The position numbers and the translations under genes are program-made. A stretch of 64,000 nt of DNA from positions 53,023,001-53,087,000 of the forward strand of contig NC_083701.1 in NCBI RefSeq assembly GCF_033118175.1, read 5' to 3'. Source of the stretch: Dama dama. Taxonomy: Eukaryota > Chordata > Mammalia > Artiodactyla > Cervidae. How positions within the stretch are numbered: position 1 is the stretch's first letter; the number at the start of each line of letters is the position of its first letter. The notes under the pieces were generated by a model. That model saw only the letters and a program-made list of their open reading frames with translations, searched no databases and was not told the DNA's origin. Below are positions 35,260 to 46,960 of this stretch, one piece after another.

Positions 35260-36477
35260 CTCACTACCAAAATCCCCAGTTTCTCAGGGCCCCCTTAGGC
35301 TTGGATTTTCCTGCATTCTGTTTCCAAAGAGGTCAGTTCCTTTCTGGGGAGCTTTAGAGCTCTCTTCTGGACTGCCTCTCTCAGCCTCTGCTCCAGAGCT
35401 GGGGAGCAGGGACAGTGGCCTGTTTTCTGAGTTACCTTTTGGCTTTATGATCCAGGCACTGGACAAGGATGGTAACCTTCCCTCTTCTAAGCTTGTATCT
35501 CTCAGTAGGGAACCTCCAACCTACCTGTGAGCTGTGGCAGGGACATTGGAGGCCCAAGTGTTTCCAGCCTGCTGCACGGCCCCTCCTGGCATAGACTCTC
35601 CCCGCTATGAATGGTGGCTCAGGAGAAGAAGAGGGCTCTTGACTCTTGGCCATACTGTCCTGGAATTTGCCCTCTGCCACATGGAGCTGAGGGTGATGAG
35701 AAGTACCAGGGGCCTGCCCTTCCTGGAGGGATTCCACGGTCTTGACTAGGAACTGGGAGCAGAAGGAGCCTCCATGTTCTTGGCCACATCAGCCCAGAGC
35801 AGAGCCTCCATCACACCCAGCTTGGCTGGGACAGAGTTTGGCTCAAGCAGCATAGACTATCTTTTTGTAGAGATTGAGTAAATTTCCTTGAGTAAATATT
35901 TCTCCATTTTCACACCTGGACAGGGGGTGGGGGAGAAGGAAAGGGTGAGAAGATTTGGGAGGATAGGACCGACACGTATACAGTACCTTGTATAAAATAG
36001 ATAGCTAGGGGGAAGTGTGGGAAATAAAGCCCACCGGCCCAAACCTAAAGAATGGACTTGGAGACAGGAGGTGCAGTGGGAAGCGAGGCTTTGATGACGG
36101 ACTTGCAAGATTGGATGTCTGGTGGGAAGACACACCCATGGCAGTTACCACAACATTTTATACTCTGCACGCAAGTCCCTTCCCCAAGTCCTCATTGGTA
36201 CTGAGTACTACGGGGTGAACAGTCTTCCTGAACGTCACTTAGGTTCATCCCCTTCCTCTTTATCGGCTGCTCCCCTCAACATCTTGTTTCCCCCTGTCCT
36301 GTACACTTATTTCCTCTCTTATGTTTTGAACTCACCACTAGAATGAGCCCACCCCCAACCCCTAAGCATTCCATTCTCCCTTTGTTTGCCCAGACTTTTC
36401 CCCTTTGTAACCTTTAGAGCTGCTACAGCAGCAAGCTGTCACCCAAAGCTAGCTATCCTTGAAAATGAACCACTTTA
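35260..36477. other. Moderately GC-rich unassigned block, no gene supported
   Basis: This stretch is richer in GC than its neighbours and has several 60-107-codon frames on both strands with no recognisable domain or splice structure. 36010-36250 has an LTR-like feel but no diagnostic ends. I cannot assign it to a repeat family or gene. Confidence 0.5.
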
Positions 36478-36690
36478 AGTTTTTGTTTCTAACAGGAAGC
36501 TGCTGTATAGCCCAAAATCTCAGATCAGTGCTCTGTGGTGACCTAGACCGGTGGGATGAGGGATGGGGGTAGGAGGGAGCTACAAGAGGAAGGGGTATAT
36601 GAATGCATATAGCTGATTCACTTCATTGTACAGCAGAAGCTAATGTTAAGCAATTATACTCCAACAAAAAAGAGTCAAAAATCAACAGCA
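36478..36690 (+). mobile_element. Artiodactyl LINE-1 3' end
   Basis: gaagctgctgtatagcccaa, gtgctctgtggtgacctaga, agctgattcacttcattgta, cagcagaagctaatgttaag and an A-rich tail. Older than the full-length L1. Confidence 0.8.
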
Positions 36691-37021
36691 AAAATAATTC
36701 AAATTAAAAAGAAAAAATTTCACTGCTTTCTTTATGCATTGAGGACAATTTCCAGAGATTTAAATCTTCAACTTTTTAGAATAATCTTACCAATTATGAT
36801 TGATTCCTTGGAAGTGGTCTACAAACTTCCTCTCACTACCACTCTGGAAGTAGAACTTCCCTTCAATTCTATTATACATCAAGAATTATAACTGTAAGGG
36901 TGATTTTTAAATTGTATATTCATATTGAGTTTATCCTCTGTAAATTCACAAAAAAATTTTATATGAATTATGTTAAACTGACAGAATATTTTGTTTTTAA
37001 CTGATTACATTAAAAAAAAAT
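36691..37021. other. Intergenic, nothing recognisable
   Basis: AT-rich, short A-runs; no gene. Confidence 0.6.
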
Positions 37022-37034
37022 ATTTAGCACTCTT

Positions 37035-37433
37035 GAATTGAGTTCAGTTCGGTTCAGTCGCTCAGTAGTGCCCGATCCTTTGCAGCCTCATGGACTGCAG
37101 CATGCCAGGCCTCCGAGTCCATCACCAACTCCTAGAGTTTACTAAAACTCACATCCATTGAGTCGGTGATGCCATCCAGCCATCTCATCCTCTGTCATCC
37201 CCTTCTACTCCTCCCGCCTTCAATCTTTCCCACCATCAGGGTCTTTTCAAATGAGTCAGTTCTTCACATCAGGTGGCCAAAGTATTGGAGTTTCAGCTTC
37301 AGCATCAGTCCTTCCAATGAATGTTGAGCACTGATTTCCTTTAGGATGGACCGGTTGGATCTCCTTGCAGTCCAAGGGACCCTCGAATGTCTTCTCTAAC
37401 ACCACAGTTCAAAAACATCAATTCTTTGGTGCT
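37035..37433 (-). mobile_element. BovB 3' part of a composite insertion
   Basis: gagttcagttcggttcagtc (3' terminus) through gtccattgagtcggtga-type sequence to caattctttggtgctcag. It abuts the plus-strand Bov-tA head-to-head. The outer flank is the left copy of a perfect 13-bp duplication (37022-37034). Confidence 0.94.
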
Positions 37434-37599
37434 CAGGACAGCTCAGTTGGTAAACAATCTGCCTGCATGAGGGAGACCTGGGTTCGATCCCTGGGTTGGG
37501 AAGATCCCCTGGAGAAGGCAAGGGCTCCCCACTCCAGTATTCTGGCCTGGAGAATTCCATGGACTGTATAGTCGGACATGACTGAGTGACTTTCATTTC
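37434..37599 (+). mobile_element. Bov-tA part of a composite insertion
   Basis: gacagctcagttggtaaaca start (first few bases of the SINE missing), tRNA-like head, gtcggacatgactgagtgac end. It is shortened in the middle after ggactgtatagtc. The right copy of the duplication, atttagcactctt, is at 37600-37612. Confidence 0.93.
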
Positions 37600-37612
37600 A
37601 TTTAGCACTCTT

Positions 37613-38067
37613 AGGGTGGTATATTTACCAATGGGTGGTATGTTCACCAAAGGGTGGTATATTCAAAACTGAACTTTGAAGAGAACTCTTACTTATTTCT
37701 ATACCACATTTCATTCTAATTTTTAAAGGGTGACAGGAAGTTCAAATAACAGTTAATTTATTTAAGTGGGGAAAAAAAGCAACCTGTCTCAAAGTGAAAG
37801 AAGAGTCATTAGAAGAGCTGCTTCAAATTTCCTTTTGTCCCAAAGTGCAATCACACCACTTGGTGGTTTTCTAGGTCTTCTCAATTGCAAAACCCACATT
37901 AGCAATAATTTAACACTAATAGCTTACTGATTAATGCATAGCCCCCTGGGCATATTGTCTAATCTATTCAAATAAACCTCAACTCTAAAAAACACAAAGG
38001 GCTTATTTACCAATTATCATATTCTAAGGAATACCCACAAATAAGAAATTATCATATTCTAAAGAAT
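37613..38067. other. Intergenic, with a 21-bp direct repeat
   Basis: AT-rich. The near-identical strings aattatcatattctaaggaa (38012-38032) and aattatcatattctaaagaa (38047-38067) lie 35 bp apart; the second ends exactly at the BovB 5' junction. Confidence 0.7.
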
Positions 38068-38542
38068 GCTGACAAAGATCCATCTAGTCAAAGCTATGGT
38101 TTTCCCAGTGGTCATGTATGGACATGAAAGTTGGACCATAAAGAAGGCCGAGTACCAAAGAATTGATGCTTTTGAAATGTGGTGTTGGAGAACACTATTG
38201 AGAATCCCTTGGACTGCAAGGAGATCCAACCAGTCAATCCTAAAGGAAATCAGTCCTGAATATTCATTGGAAGGACTGATGCTGAAGCTGAAACTTCAAT
38301 ACTTTGGCCACCTGATGCAAAGAACTGACTCATTGGAAAAGACTCTGATGCTGGGAAAGGTTGAAGGCAGGAGGAGAAAGGGATGACAGGGAATGAGATG
38401 GTTAGATGGCATTACTGACTCGATGGACATGAGTTTGAGCAAGCTCCAGGAGTTGGTGATAGAGAGGGAAGCCTGGCATGCTGCAGTCTATGGGGTCACA
38501 AAGAGTTAGGCATGACCGAGTTAGGCATGAACTGAAGGAATT
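38068..38542 (+). mobile_element. BovB 3' fragment, about 0.47 kb
   Basis: gctgacaaagatccatctag start; an open 106-codon piece of the ORF2 C-terminus remains (VKAMVFPVVMYGHESWTIKK). It ends with a short duplicated gagttaggcatga. Confidence 0.93.
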
Positions 38543-38636
38543 CCTGTCATCAAACAATAATCCTTTTCTCTTATTTCCTTTGATTAACACTCAACTGATC
38601 CCCTAAGGCTCTGTGTGTGTCTGTGTGTGTATGTGG

Positions 38637-38796
38637 ACAGGTTCCTCTGTCCATGGGATTTTCTAGGCAAGAATGCTGGAGTGGGTTGCCCTTTCCTACT
38701 CCAGGGAATCTTCCAACCCAGGGATCAAACCCACATTTCTTGTGTCTCCTATATTGGCAAATGGATTCTTTACTATTGTGCCACCTGGGAATCCCA
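38637..38796 (-). mobile_element. Truncated Bov-tA SINE
   Basis: gttcctctgtccatgggatt to gtgccacctgggaatccc. The 3' part is missing, replaced by a GT-rich run (38612-38634). Confidence 0.9.
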
Positions 38797-39184
38797 AACT
38801 GACAATTAGGCTAGATTTTTTTCTTGAAGTTTTCCCAATTCACCTGGTTACATTTATTTTTTCCTTCAGCTCCTAGCATTCCTTTCACTAAGGATGTCAT
38901 CAGATAGGCCAACTTCACTGCAAAATGTCTCCATGTTTCAAAATTACTCTCCCACAACTGGCTTCTCTCTCTACCCCAATTTTAACTGACTAGCGCACTA
39001 AGCCACGTGAAGTTGTAAGTGGACAAAAAAGTTTAGTACTTTACTCTTCTCAGGGTTATTTCTATTTTATATGGAGATAAAGTACAATATGCAAGGTATC
39101 AACACAAAAAATACTGATGCTAAGAGTTCAAAGATAAATGAAACAAAGATCTGTGACTTCAATGAAGTGATGAACTAGCAAGAA
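38797..39184. other. Intergenic, nothing recognisable
   Basis: AT-rich, no gene. Confidence 0.6.
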
Positions 39185-39440
39185 AGATTTTTTTCATAAT
39201 AGCTAACATTTTTGGAACTTCTGCTCTGTACCAAGTAATGTGCTAAGTGTTTTATTTACATTATCTTTCTTAAAACTCATGGAAACTTGTTAAGTTGGAT
39301 ATGACTATATTCTCTTTTATACATGAGAAAACTGAATCTCAAAAAGCAAAATCATGTATCTAAGAAGATGCCAATCCAGGATTTGAACCTATATCCATCT
39401 GTCCCCAAAGCCAACGTTAATAACCCTTGTGCTACCAAAA
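39185..39440 (-). mobile_element. MIR SINE relic
   Basis: gtaccaagtaatgtgctaag, tttacattatctttcttaaa, catgagaaaactgaatctca and ccaatccaggatttgaacct follow the reverse MIR order. Confidence 0.75.
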
Positions 39441-39474
39441 CAAGACAAAACAAAACCTTATATAAGAAAAAAGC

Positions 39475-39870
39475 ACTTACTATGTCCCAAGCACTTTGTT
39501 GGGCTTCCCTAGTAGCTCAGAGGGTAAAGCATCTGCCTGCAATGCAGGAGACCCGGGTTCGATACTTGGGAAGATCCCCTGGAGAAGGAAATGGCAACCC
39601 ATTCCAGTATTCTTGCCTGGAGAATTCTATGGACAGAGGAGCTTGGCAGGCTATAGTCCATGGGGTCGCAAAGAGTCAGACATGACTGAGCGACTAACAC
39701 ACAAGCACTGTGTTGATTGTTTTATATTTCATCAAAATTAATACCCATTGCAAGCCTACTAGTAATCACCACTATTTTCTAGATTTTAAAAGGAAGAGCT
39801 AAGGCTTTCTTTAGTGCACCCAAAGGAACACAACTTAGAAATGAGGGAAACTGGGATCCAAACTCAAGTA
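39475..39870 (-). mobile_element. MIR SINE relic split by a Bov-tA
   Basis: ctatgtcccaagcactttgt before the SINE and attgttttatatttcatcaa, cacaacttagaaatgaggga, actgggatccaaactcaagt after it. Second MIR in tandem with the 39185-39440 copy. Confidence 0.65.
39502..39702 (+). mobile_element. Bov-tA SINE inside MIR
   Basis: ggcttccctagtagctcaga start, gacccgggttcgatacttgg B-box region, gacatgactgagcgactaac end. Target-site duplication aagcactttgttg/aagcactgtgttg at 39489-39501 and 39703-39715. Confidence 0.96.
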
Positions 39871-39968
39871 AAGACAGAACAATTGGGATATATATTAACA
39901 ATATGAAAATTTTTAAAAAAATATTTTAAAAGAATTTAAAAATTCTATTTGTAATTATTTATTGAAGA

Positions 39969-40187
39969 GGGCTTCCCACGTGGCACCAGCAGCAAAGAAT
40001 CTGGCTGCCAATGCAAGTGACATGAGACACAAGTTTGATCCCTGAGTTGGGAAGATCCTCTGGAGGAGAGCATAGCAATCCGTGCCGTCTTCTTGCCTGG
40101 AGAATCCCATGGACAGAGGAGCCTGGAGGGCTACAGCCCATAGGGTTGCAAAGAGTTGGACACGACGGAAGCAACTTAGCAAGAAGC
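39969..40187 (+). mobile_element. Bov-tA SINE
   Basis: gggcttcccacgtggcacca start, gttggacacgacggaagcaa, with (AAGAAGC)-type tail. Confidence 0.94.
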
Positions 40188-41734
40188 AAGAATGAAGTCT
40201 GATCTTTAGAGTAAGGGCAAAGAGCAAGAACTCAGAACACCTTCCTCTCTGTAAAATGTGTTTCAGTCTTTGTGGAAAAGGACAGATGGGTAATCAGAAA
40301 CAATTCTGGTGGGATAACCCCAGAAGACCACAGAACAATAGAGGAGGAACACCTCACCTAGATTCTGCAGAGAAAATATGTAGGTCAAAACCTAAAAGAC
40401 ACATAAAAATCAGGCAGATGAAAATGGAAGAGGAAGGTTGTTCTATACAAAGAGTGTGAAGGCCTAGATTCAGGAGAGAACAAGACTCACTCTCAGAAAT
40501 AGGAGAGGTTTAGGAAGACTACTGAAACTGAAAAAAGACAGGGTGGGAGGTAAGACTGGAGAGAACTCTGGATCCTAAAACACTTTGTGAACCTTAATAA
40601 GGAACTGAGAAAATGTTCTGAGAGGAACGAGGAGCCCCTGAAAGATTTTAAGCAGGAAAATGACATAAGCAAATACACCATTGAGCAAGACCACTCTGAC
40701 TGCTAAGTGGATAATGTGTTGGGCCCTGGCAAAGAAAGTCTAGACAGGGAAGTTAATTAGGAGACTTTTCTAGTAATCCACAAGAAACATAGAGATAGCA
40801 TAAACCAAGACAGTGACAGTAAGCATTAGAGTAAAGAAAATTTTATTATACTTCTTATTAATTTGTTGTTGTTGCTAATCTGGTCAAATATACATAATTA
40901 ATAGATCTTTGGGCATTATTATAATCATTAAAGGTGAATATTCAATATATTGTAGCTATGAGAATTTTTAGTGGAATTTTTACATATATAAATCTTCTAA
41001 AATGTTTAGATAGCAGCAGCTTCCCTTATTGATAAATTAAGGAAGATTTCTAGCAGTAATTTGAGCATATCATTTGTATATTTAACCCTATACTTTTATA
41101 TCCCAAAATGGTTTACACCAGGATTACATATACTAAGCATATAATTAACATCTATAACTAATAAAACTGAAGAACAAAAAGTCTTGAATGTTGCATGCAA
41201 AACTTTGTCATGGCTATAAATTAAAAAGATAATTAGCTTACCGATGCTTCTTAGAACATTTTGTTGGTTACTGTTAATTGCAATAAAGTCTATAGAAATA
41301 TCAAGCGTTCATCATAATTGACTCCATATATAAGGCACAGTTTTTAATAACATAACATGTTAGGTTTCCTAAGGGTGTAGTTTGAAAAAGTAACTTGAGA
41401 AAAACGGAAGCTCACTTACAGTAGAGTCAAGGTTGAAATATGCACCTAAAGAGAATAATAGTTAATAAATAGCTTACTGCAGTAGAGATGCACTTTCTAA
41501 TACTTTCTACTTGATTTCGTATCTGTAAATTCATTTGAGATTTGTGATATGAGATACTGCTCGTAAGAAAAAACAGCTTGTTATCTAATTTTTTCATTGT
41601 ATTATATGCTACATTTTCCCAATGATTGAAGATTGCCTAAGTAGATAAAAAAATAAGACCTAAGAAAAGCTTGGGAAAATAAGATAGACCTACTTGAGAA
41701 GCAACCTACTTAAGTTAGGCTGTGTTCACAACTT
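40188..41734. other. Intergenic; possible ancient repeat at 40480-40830
   Basis: 40480-40830 looks like a degraded interspersed repeat (gattttaagcaggaaaatga, ccactctgactgctaagtgg) of a family I cannot name. The rest is AT-rich without genes. Confidence 0.5.
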
Positions 41735-41935
41735 GAGTCCAGTATTTTCTAGTTATGTGACTTGGGACAATCATTAATCCTCTCTTGCCTCAGTTTATTC
41801 ATCTCTAAAATAGGAATAATAACAAAATCTATGTCTAGGGTACTTGTGAGAATGAAACAGGATAACCCATATAAAGTACTTTATTAGATAAATATTTCAT
41901 AGTAAGTGCTTGATAAGTATTAATGATAATGTCTT
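41735..41935 (+). mobile_element. MIR SINE relic
   Basis: tatgtgacttgggacaatca, cctcagtttattcatctcta, aaataggaataataac, then gtaagtgcttgataagtatt. Confidence 0.8.
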
Positions 41936-42138
41936 AAAAATACATATATGTGAATAAATTCTCCATACTCCAATGTTCATAAGCAAAATAAATCAATTGA
42001 TACCAACTATTCTTCTACCTGAGAAAGAAGGTAATGTTACAGTGGAAATCCTTCTAGAGAGAATCCAGTGTAACAGAACAGAGCATCCTCAACAACATCT
42101 TTATAGTAAACACAAAGATGGGGTGCTTCAAGTCTCGT

Positions 42139-42250
42139 ATTTATTTATTTATTTTTAGCTGCAAACAATGCAGCATATACCTGGGATTGAACCCATGCCT
42201 CCTGTGGTGGAAGTGTGGAATCTTAACCACTGGACTGCCAGGAAAGTCCC
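42139..42250 (-). mobile_element. Truncated CHR-type SINE
   Basis: (TTTA)n tail, then agctgcaaacaatgcagcat, tgggattgaacccatgcctc, cttaaccactggactgccag. Only the tRNA-like head remains. Confidence 0.8.
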
Positions 42251-44036
42251 TCCAAGGTTCTTTCTTATAAGGTCCATCAACATAGGCCAGCAAAGGTACA
42301 TCAAAATATTATTCAGTTTAAAAAGTTCTGACCTAGACCACTTTGGCATGATACCAACGAATGTCTTGACAATGGTCTAACCAAACCAAAGAATAAAATG
42401 TAGATTATCTAGAGTAAAGGATTGGATATTTTCCAGGCAAATCTCCATAAATATTTTTTTTTGGCTTTTTTATGCATGTGAAGGTGATCCAAGAGTACTA
42501 GACTGGAGCATACATTCTCTTAAAACTGATGAGCAATCTTGTGTTTAAAGGCTCTTGGAGATTATCTAAACTAGGAGAAAAGAATTGTCAGGAAGAGGTA
42601 ACATATCTTTTCAACATTCCAGGAGAGTTCAATAAACAAGTCCCAGAGCCAGTCTGTCTACAGAAAGGTAATGTCTTCAGCTCTGGCTTGGGAAGTTGAG
42701 AATTTAAATATACAAACAAATGCTTCCAAACCTGAGCTCTGAGAACTGCTACATTGCACAGTAGCATATTAACGTTTCTAAGTCATTGTCTGCACAATCT
42801 GTATTTATTAGTGCAAATTATATGACAAGACCTCTATTTATTAAGCCCTGAGAAAATGTCAGTGAACAGTTCAGACAAGACCACTACCTTCCAGAGACTT
42901 ACATGGTTGAGTTGGAGAGACATGAGGAGGTGTTAGAAGTGCTCTTTTCTTCCCTCATCTTGTAGCTGATATTAAATAAGACACAGGAGACAGGCAGCAG
43001 TAGATCAAAATGTCCAGCCTATGTAGCTGCAAATGGTCGGACAGCTCAGAAACTTTGAAGACCTTGGAAAGACATTTAAACTTCATTCTATCTGCAATGA
43101 AAATGGGTTGAAGGATTTTATATAGGGACCAGCCTTATATTATTTGAATTTTTTAAACGCCACAATGTAGCATATAGGAATTTGGTAAAAATCAAAAGTG
43201 GAAGAAAGCAAGCACTAAATGGATATGAAAAGTTGATACCTCAGACTAGAATCACAGTGAGGGAGAGGAGGAGTGAATGGATTTGAAAAACATTTTGTAG
43301 AGAAAACTAAGCTCTTTAATTTTTAAAATGCAAACACATTTTACAAACTGCCTCTTAACTGTCTGAAATGGTTTCAGAAGACTTAGGAAATGTTAATAGG
43401 AACAGCTCCTCCAAAATTCTATCCATTCATATTCTTGACAATCAGAAACAAGTAGGAAGCACTGTCCTTGCAAACACACTCCACAAACTCATCAATAATA
43501 AATGCCCTATTCCTAAAATTAGAAGTCTAGGCAGCCCTGATCTAAGTCCAACCCCCACTGGGATAAAAATATTGGAAAGAGGGGTAGATGGGTGAGGTAA
43601 GGGTACTCAGACTTCAATGATGTATGGTGAGTTACAGCAGAGCCATCAAAAGGCAAAGCAAGAAAAAGAGAACAAATGTTGTTAAGGATGTGCCGAAACA
43701 GAGTTTCAAGCAATAAATAAGATTCGCTGGATGCTCAGACGGATCAGCAGTTGAGCGTGCCAGATGTGTAGCAATCAGAGACCAACTGGTTCTTTTTGTA
43801 TCTACGAATCGATTTGAAAGGAAGACAGACTCTGTAATAGTGACTGAAATAACGAGGAAAATGATTGCCATTTGTGTCTGCAATGTGCTCAGGAGGGATG
43901 ACTATTGAGAACCTGCTATTTCACTTTTTTTTTCAGTCCAATGTACAACTAGCCGTTGCTGAATATTAACACCTTTGTGCTTTATGCTCAGGAAAGAAAA
44001 ATAATGATAAAAGCTTTATGACTTTTCAGAAATATT
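42251..44036. other. Intergenic, no gene seen
   Basis: Short open frames (maximum 83 codons) on both strands near 43,370-43,890 lack recognisable domains. No repeat named. Confidence 0.55.
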
Positions 44037-44048
44037 TCACTTCATATA

Positions 44049-44254
44049 AAAAGAATTCACTCAGTCATGTCCAACTCTTTGTGACCCCATGGACTGTAGC
44101 TGACCAGGCTCCTCCAACCATGGGATTTTCCAGACAAGAATACTTGAGTGGGTTGACATTCCCTTTTCCATGGAATCCTCTTGATCCAGGGATCAAACCT
44201 GGGTCTCCTGCATTGCAGGCAGACTCTTTACCATCTGAGCCATCAGGGAAGCCC
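44049..44254 (-). mobile_element. Bov-tA SINE
   Basis: cactcagtcatgtccaactc to ccatctgagccatcagggaa. Perfect 12-bp target-site duplication tcacttcatata at 44037-44048 and 44255-44266. Confidence 0.97.
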
Positions 44255-44266
44255 TCACTTCATATA

Positions 44267-45510
44267 TGATCTCACTTAATCCCTAAATAGTCTAATCTCT
44301 TATTAACATATCAAGCTTTTGCCACCAAAAAAAAAAAAAAAAGGGTGGATGTCTTGATTGACAGGGCTCATGACATGTCTTAGGGAAAATGCTTCTCTGC
44401 CATCTGTTTGGAGATGGATACTTAACTGAAGTCTCAGCAAATGCTATTTTTTAGTCACCCAATCATTCCATCTCACTTAAGATATCATCTATTAACCATT
44501 TCAGCTGCCCTTTGAGGTGGGTCGTGGTCCTCTGATGAATACACAAAAATTTTTTCAAATAATCATTGCCCTTTTGGGTCACTTTTTTAAACGATTTTTC
44601 TGCCTCACTGCAGATGACTGGCAAGTACAGAGAACAAAATGTGGGAGGAGTTTCCGGTTCTGCATCATCAATGAAAATTTTCAACCATATGTTACTATTT
44701 CAGGTTACACTCAAAATGAACCACTCAACATGGTTATTTGCATCTTTGAACCACAAAATGCACTTCTACCCAGATTCTCCTAAATTAGTACTAAGGTGAA
44801 AGCAGTAGTCACCAAAATTGTAAATAGTGAAAATTTTAAACATGTATATTGTCAACTCAAAACAAATGCTTTTAGAAGCACCAAAACATAAGTCAAGCTC
44901 TAGAAAAGGTTGTTTATATTTCCAATTTGCTATTTTACAGAAGAACTAGATAGAAGTGATCAATCAAATATAAAAATTCTAAAAGGTAACATGGGTTTCT
45001 GTCATGATATTGGTGTCAATAAAACAGCTAATTCTATGAAGCAGAAGACATATCTAGCTTATACAGAGGGTACTGGATGTTGTTATGGATTTGTAATTTG
45101 TGTGCTAACTCACACATCATTGTCACCTTTTTTAGTTAAAACATCTCAAAAACTTACACTGGTTCTGAATCACTCCAAATTAATTCACAACTCAAGAAAT
45201 ATCCATCATGCAAATTCTTTAGTGTTCTCTACCGATAAAAATCAATTCAAATGTGTTATTCTCACCAGGCATGATATAGGCCTACTAATGAATGTATTTG
45301 GAGAAAAAAAATATGGCAAAATTAAATAAACTGAAACTGTAAGATAGTCATACAGAATGCCTAGCTTTGCAAATATATTATATTCCAATGAATAATATTC
45401 AATTTGAATTATTTTAATTTTGTACATTGACTTAAAAAATTAAAATCATATGAATAAGTTGTAGAGAATTCTGATTTCAAAATTTAACATTTACTAAGAG
45501 TTCTAGGAAT
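44267..45510. other. Intergenic, no gene supported
   Basis: Holds an A-run (44326-44342) and a 139-codon plus frame at 44910-45329 with no domain, no codon bias and AT-rich composition; treated as chance. Confidence 0.55.
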
Positions 45511-45521
45511 TTTGTATGGTT

Positions 45522-45834
45522 GTGTGAAAGTCACTCAGTTGTGTCTGACTCTTTGCTACCCCATGGACTATACAGTCCCTGGAATTCTCCAGGCCACAAT
45601 ACTGAAGTGGGTAGCCTTTCCCTTCTCCAGGGAATCTTCCCAACCCAGGGATCGAACCCAAGTCCCCTGCTTTGCAGGTGGATTCTTTACCAGCTGAGCC
45701 ACACAAAGGAAGCCCAAGAATACTGGCGCAGGTAACCTATCCCTTCTCCAGGGGATATTCCTGACCTAGGAATCAAACCGGGGTCTCCTGCATTGCAGGC
45801 AGATTCTTTACCAACTGAGCTATCAGGGAAGCTC
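45522..45834 (-). mobile_element. Bov-tA SINE dimer
   Basis: A nearly complete reverse-complement copy (45522-45714) is followed by a second partial copy (about 45715-45834) in the same orientation. A single target-site duplication, tttgtatggtt/tttgtattgtt (45511-45521, 45835-45845), encloses both. Confidence 0.93.
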
Positions 45835-45845
45835 TTTGTATTGTT

Positions 45846-46599
45846 ACCATGCTTATAAAATACATATTTGGAATATTTTGAGTAAACAGTATCAAAAACA
45901 TCTAAGGGACAACTAGCTAATTATTTGTACTCTAGTTTTTTTTTTTTTTTTTCCCTACATTCAAACTGCTTTTTTCACATATGAGAGTGTCAGTTGATAA
46001 AGTGAGTTAAGTAAAGAAAAGCCATATTGATGAAGTATAAAGAGGTAACTAGAAAAACACTGCAAAGACATTTTGGAAACATCTATTCTTGTTTGCCATT
46101 TTGGAAGTAAAATCACTAGCTGGAAGCTAGCAAGGAGATCATTTAGAGTACTCTGTCATTAAGAAAGCTGCCCAAAATTATCAAAGAAAATAATTTCAGC
46201 TTATTATGGATTCTTCTGGAAACCTTGCAATGTTGCTGTGGAGCAAAAACCACAGGCTGTTTCTATAATGCATGCCAATGTCCATCTATAACAATCTGCA
46301 GCATCTCAACAGTTACCATGAGAAAGCAATGTAATTCTACAGTATATTTAAAATATATGCATAGGTACTGATATATTTAGTTTTTCTGTTTAATGTTTCA
46401 TCCCTATGCGGTGGTAATATTCAATATAAAACATGACTGCAAATTCAAATGTCTAATGTATGTACATATTTCATATACTGATAGTAGCTTTTTTTTTAAA
46501 TTTCTGGTCCATGACATTTTTTGCAGTCAGCCCAAGGCATCCACCTGGAGAGTTACAGGAAGACAGGTAATTAGTGTTGCCTGAGCACCAGACACTTGA
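45846..46599. other. Intergenic, nothing recognisable
   Basis: AT-rich, with a T-run at about 45937-45952. No gene. Confidence 0.6.
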
Positions 46600-46960
46600 T
46601 GCTTTCAAACTGTGGTGCTGGAGAAGACACTTGAGAGTTCCAGCAGAGATCAAATCAGTCAATCCTAAAGGAAATCAGCCCTGAATATTCATTAGGACTG
46701 ATGCTGAAGCTGAAGCTCCAAAACTTTTGCCACCTGATTCGAAATGCCGACTCATTCGAAAAGACCCGGATTCTGGGAAAGACTGAGGGCAAGAGAAGAA
46801 GAGGGCAGCGGAGGATGAAATGGACAGATAGCATCACTGACACGATGAACATGAATCTGAGTAAACTCCAGGAGATAGTGGAGGACAAAGGAGTCTGGCG
46901 TGCTGCAGTCCATGGGGTCACAAAGAGTTGGAGATGACTTAGTAACTGAACAACAACTGC
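46600..46960 (+). mobile_element. BovB 3' fragment
   Basis: gctttcaaactgtggtgctg, cagtcaatcctaaaggaaat, gaagctgaagctccaaaact to a (CAA)n-type terminus ctgaacaacaactg. Confidence 0.93.

Noticed and set aside
43519..43883. Minus-strand frames with hydrophobic stretches (64 and 83 codons)
   Set aside because: Hydrophobicity follows from T-rich DNA; no signal-peptide or domain pattern and no promoter context.
44910..45329. A 139-codon plus-strand open frame
   Set aside because: AT-rich composition, no domain, no repeats or signal, and a frame of this length is expected by chance somewhere in 64 kb of AT-rich six-frame sequence.
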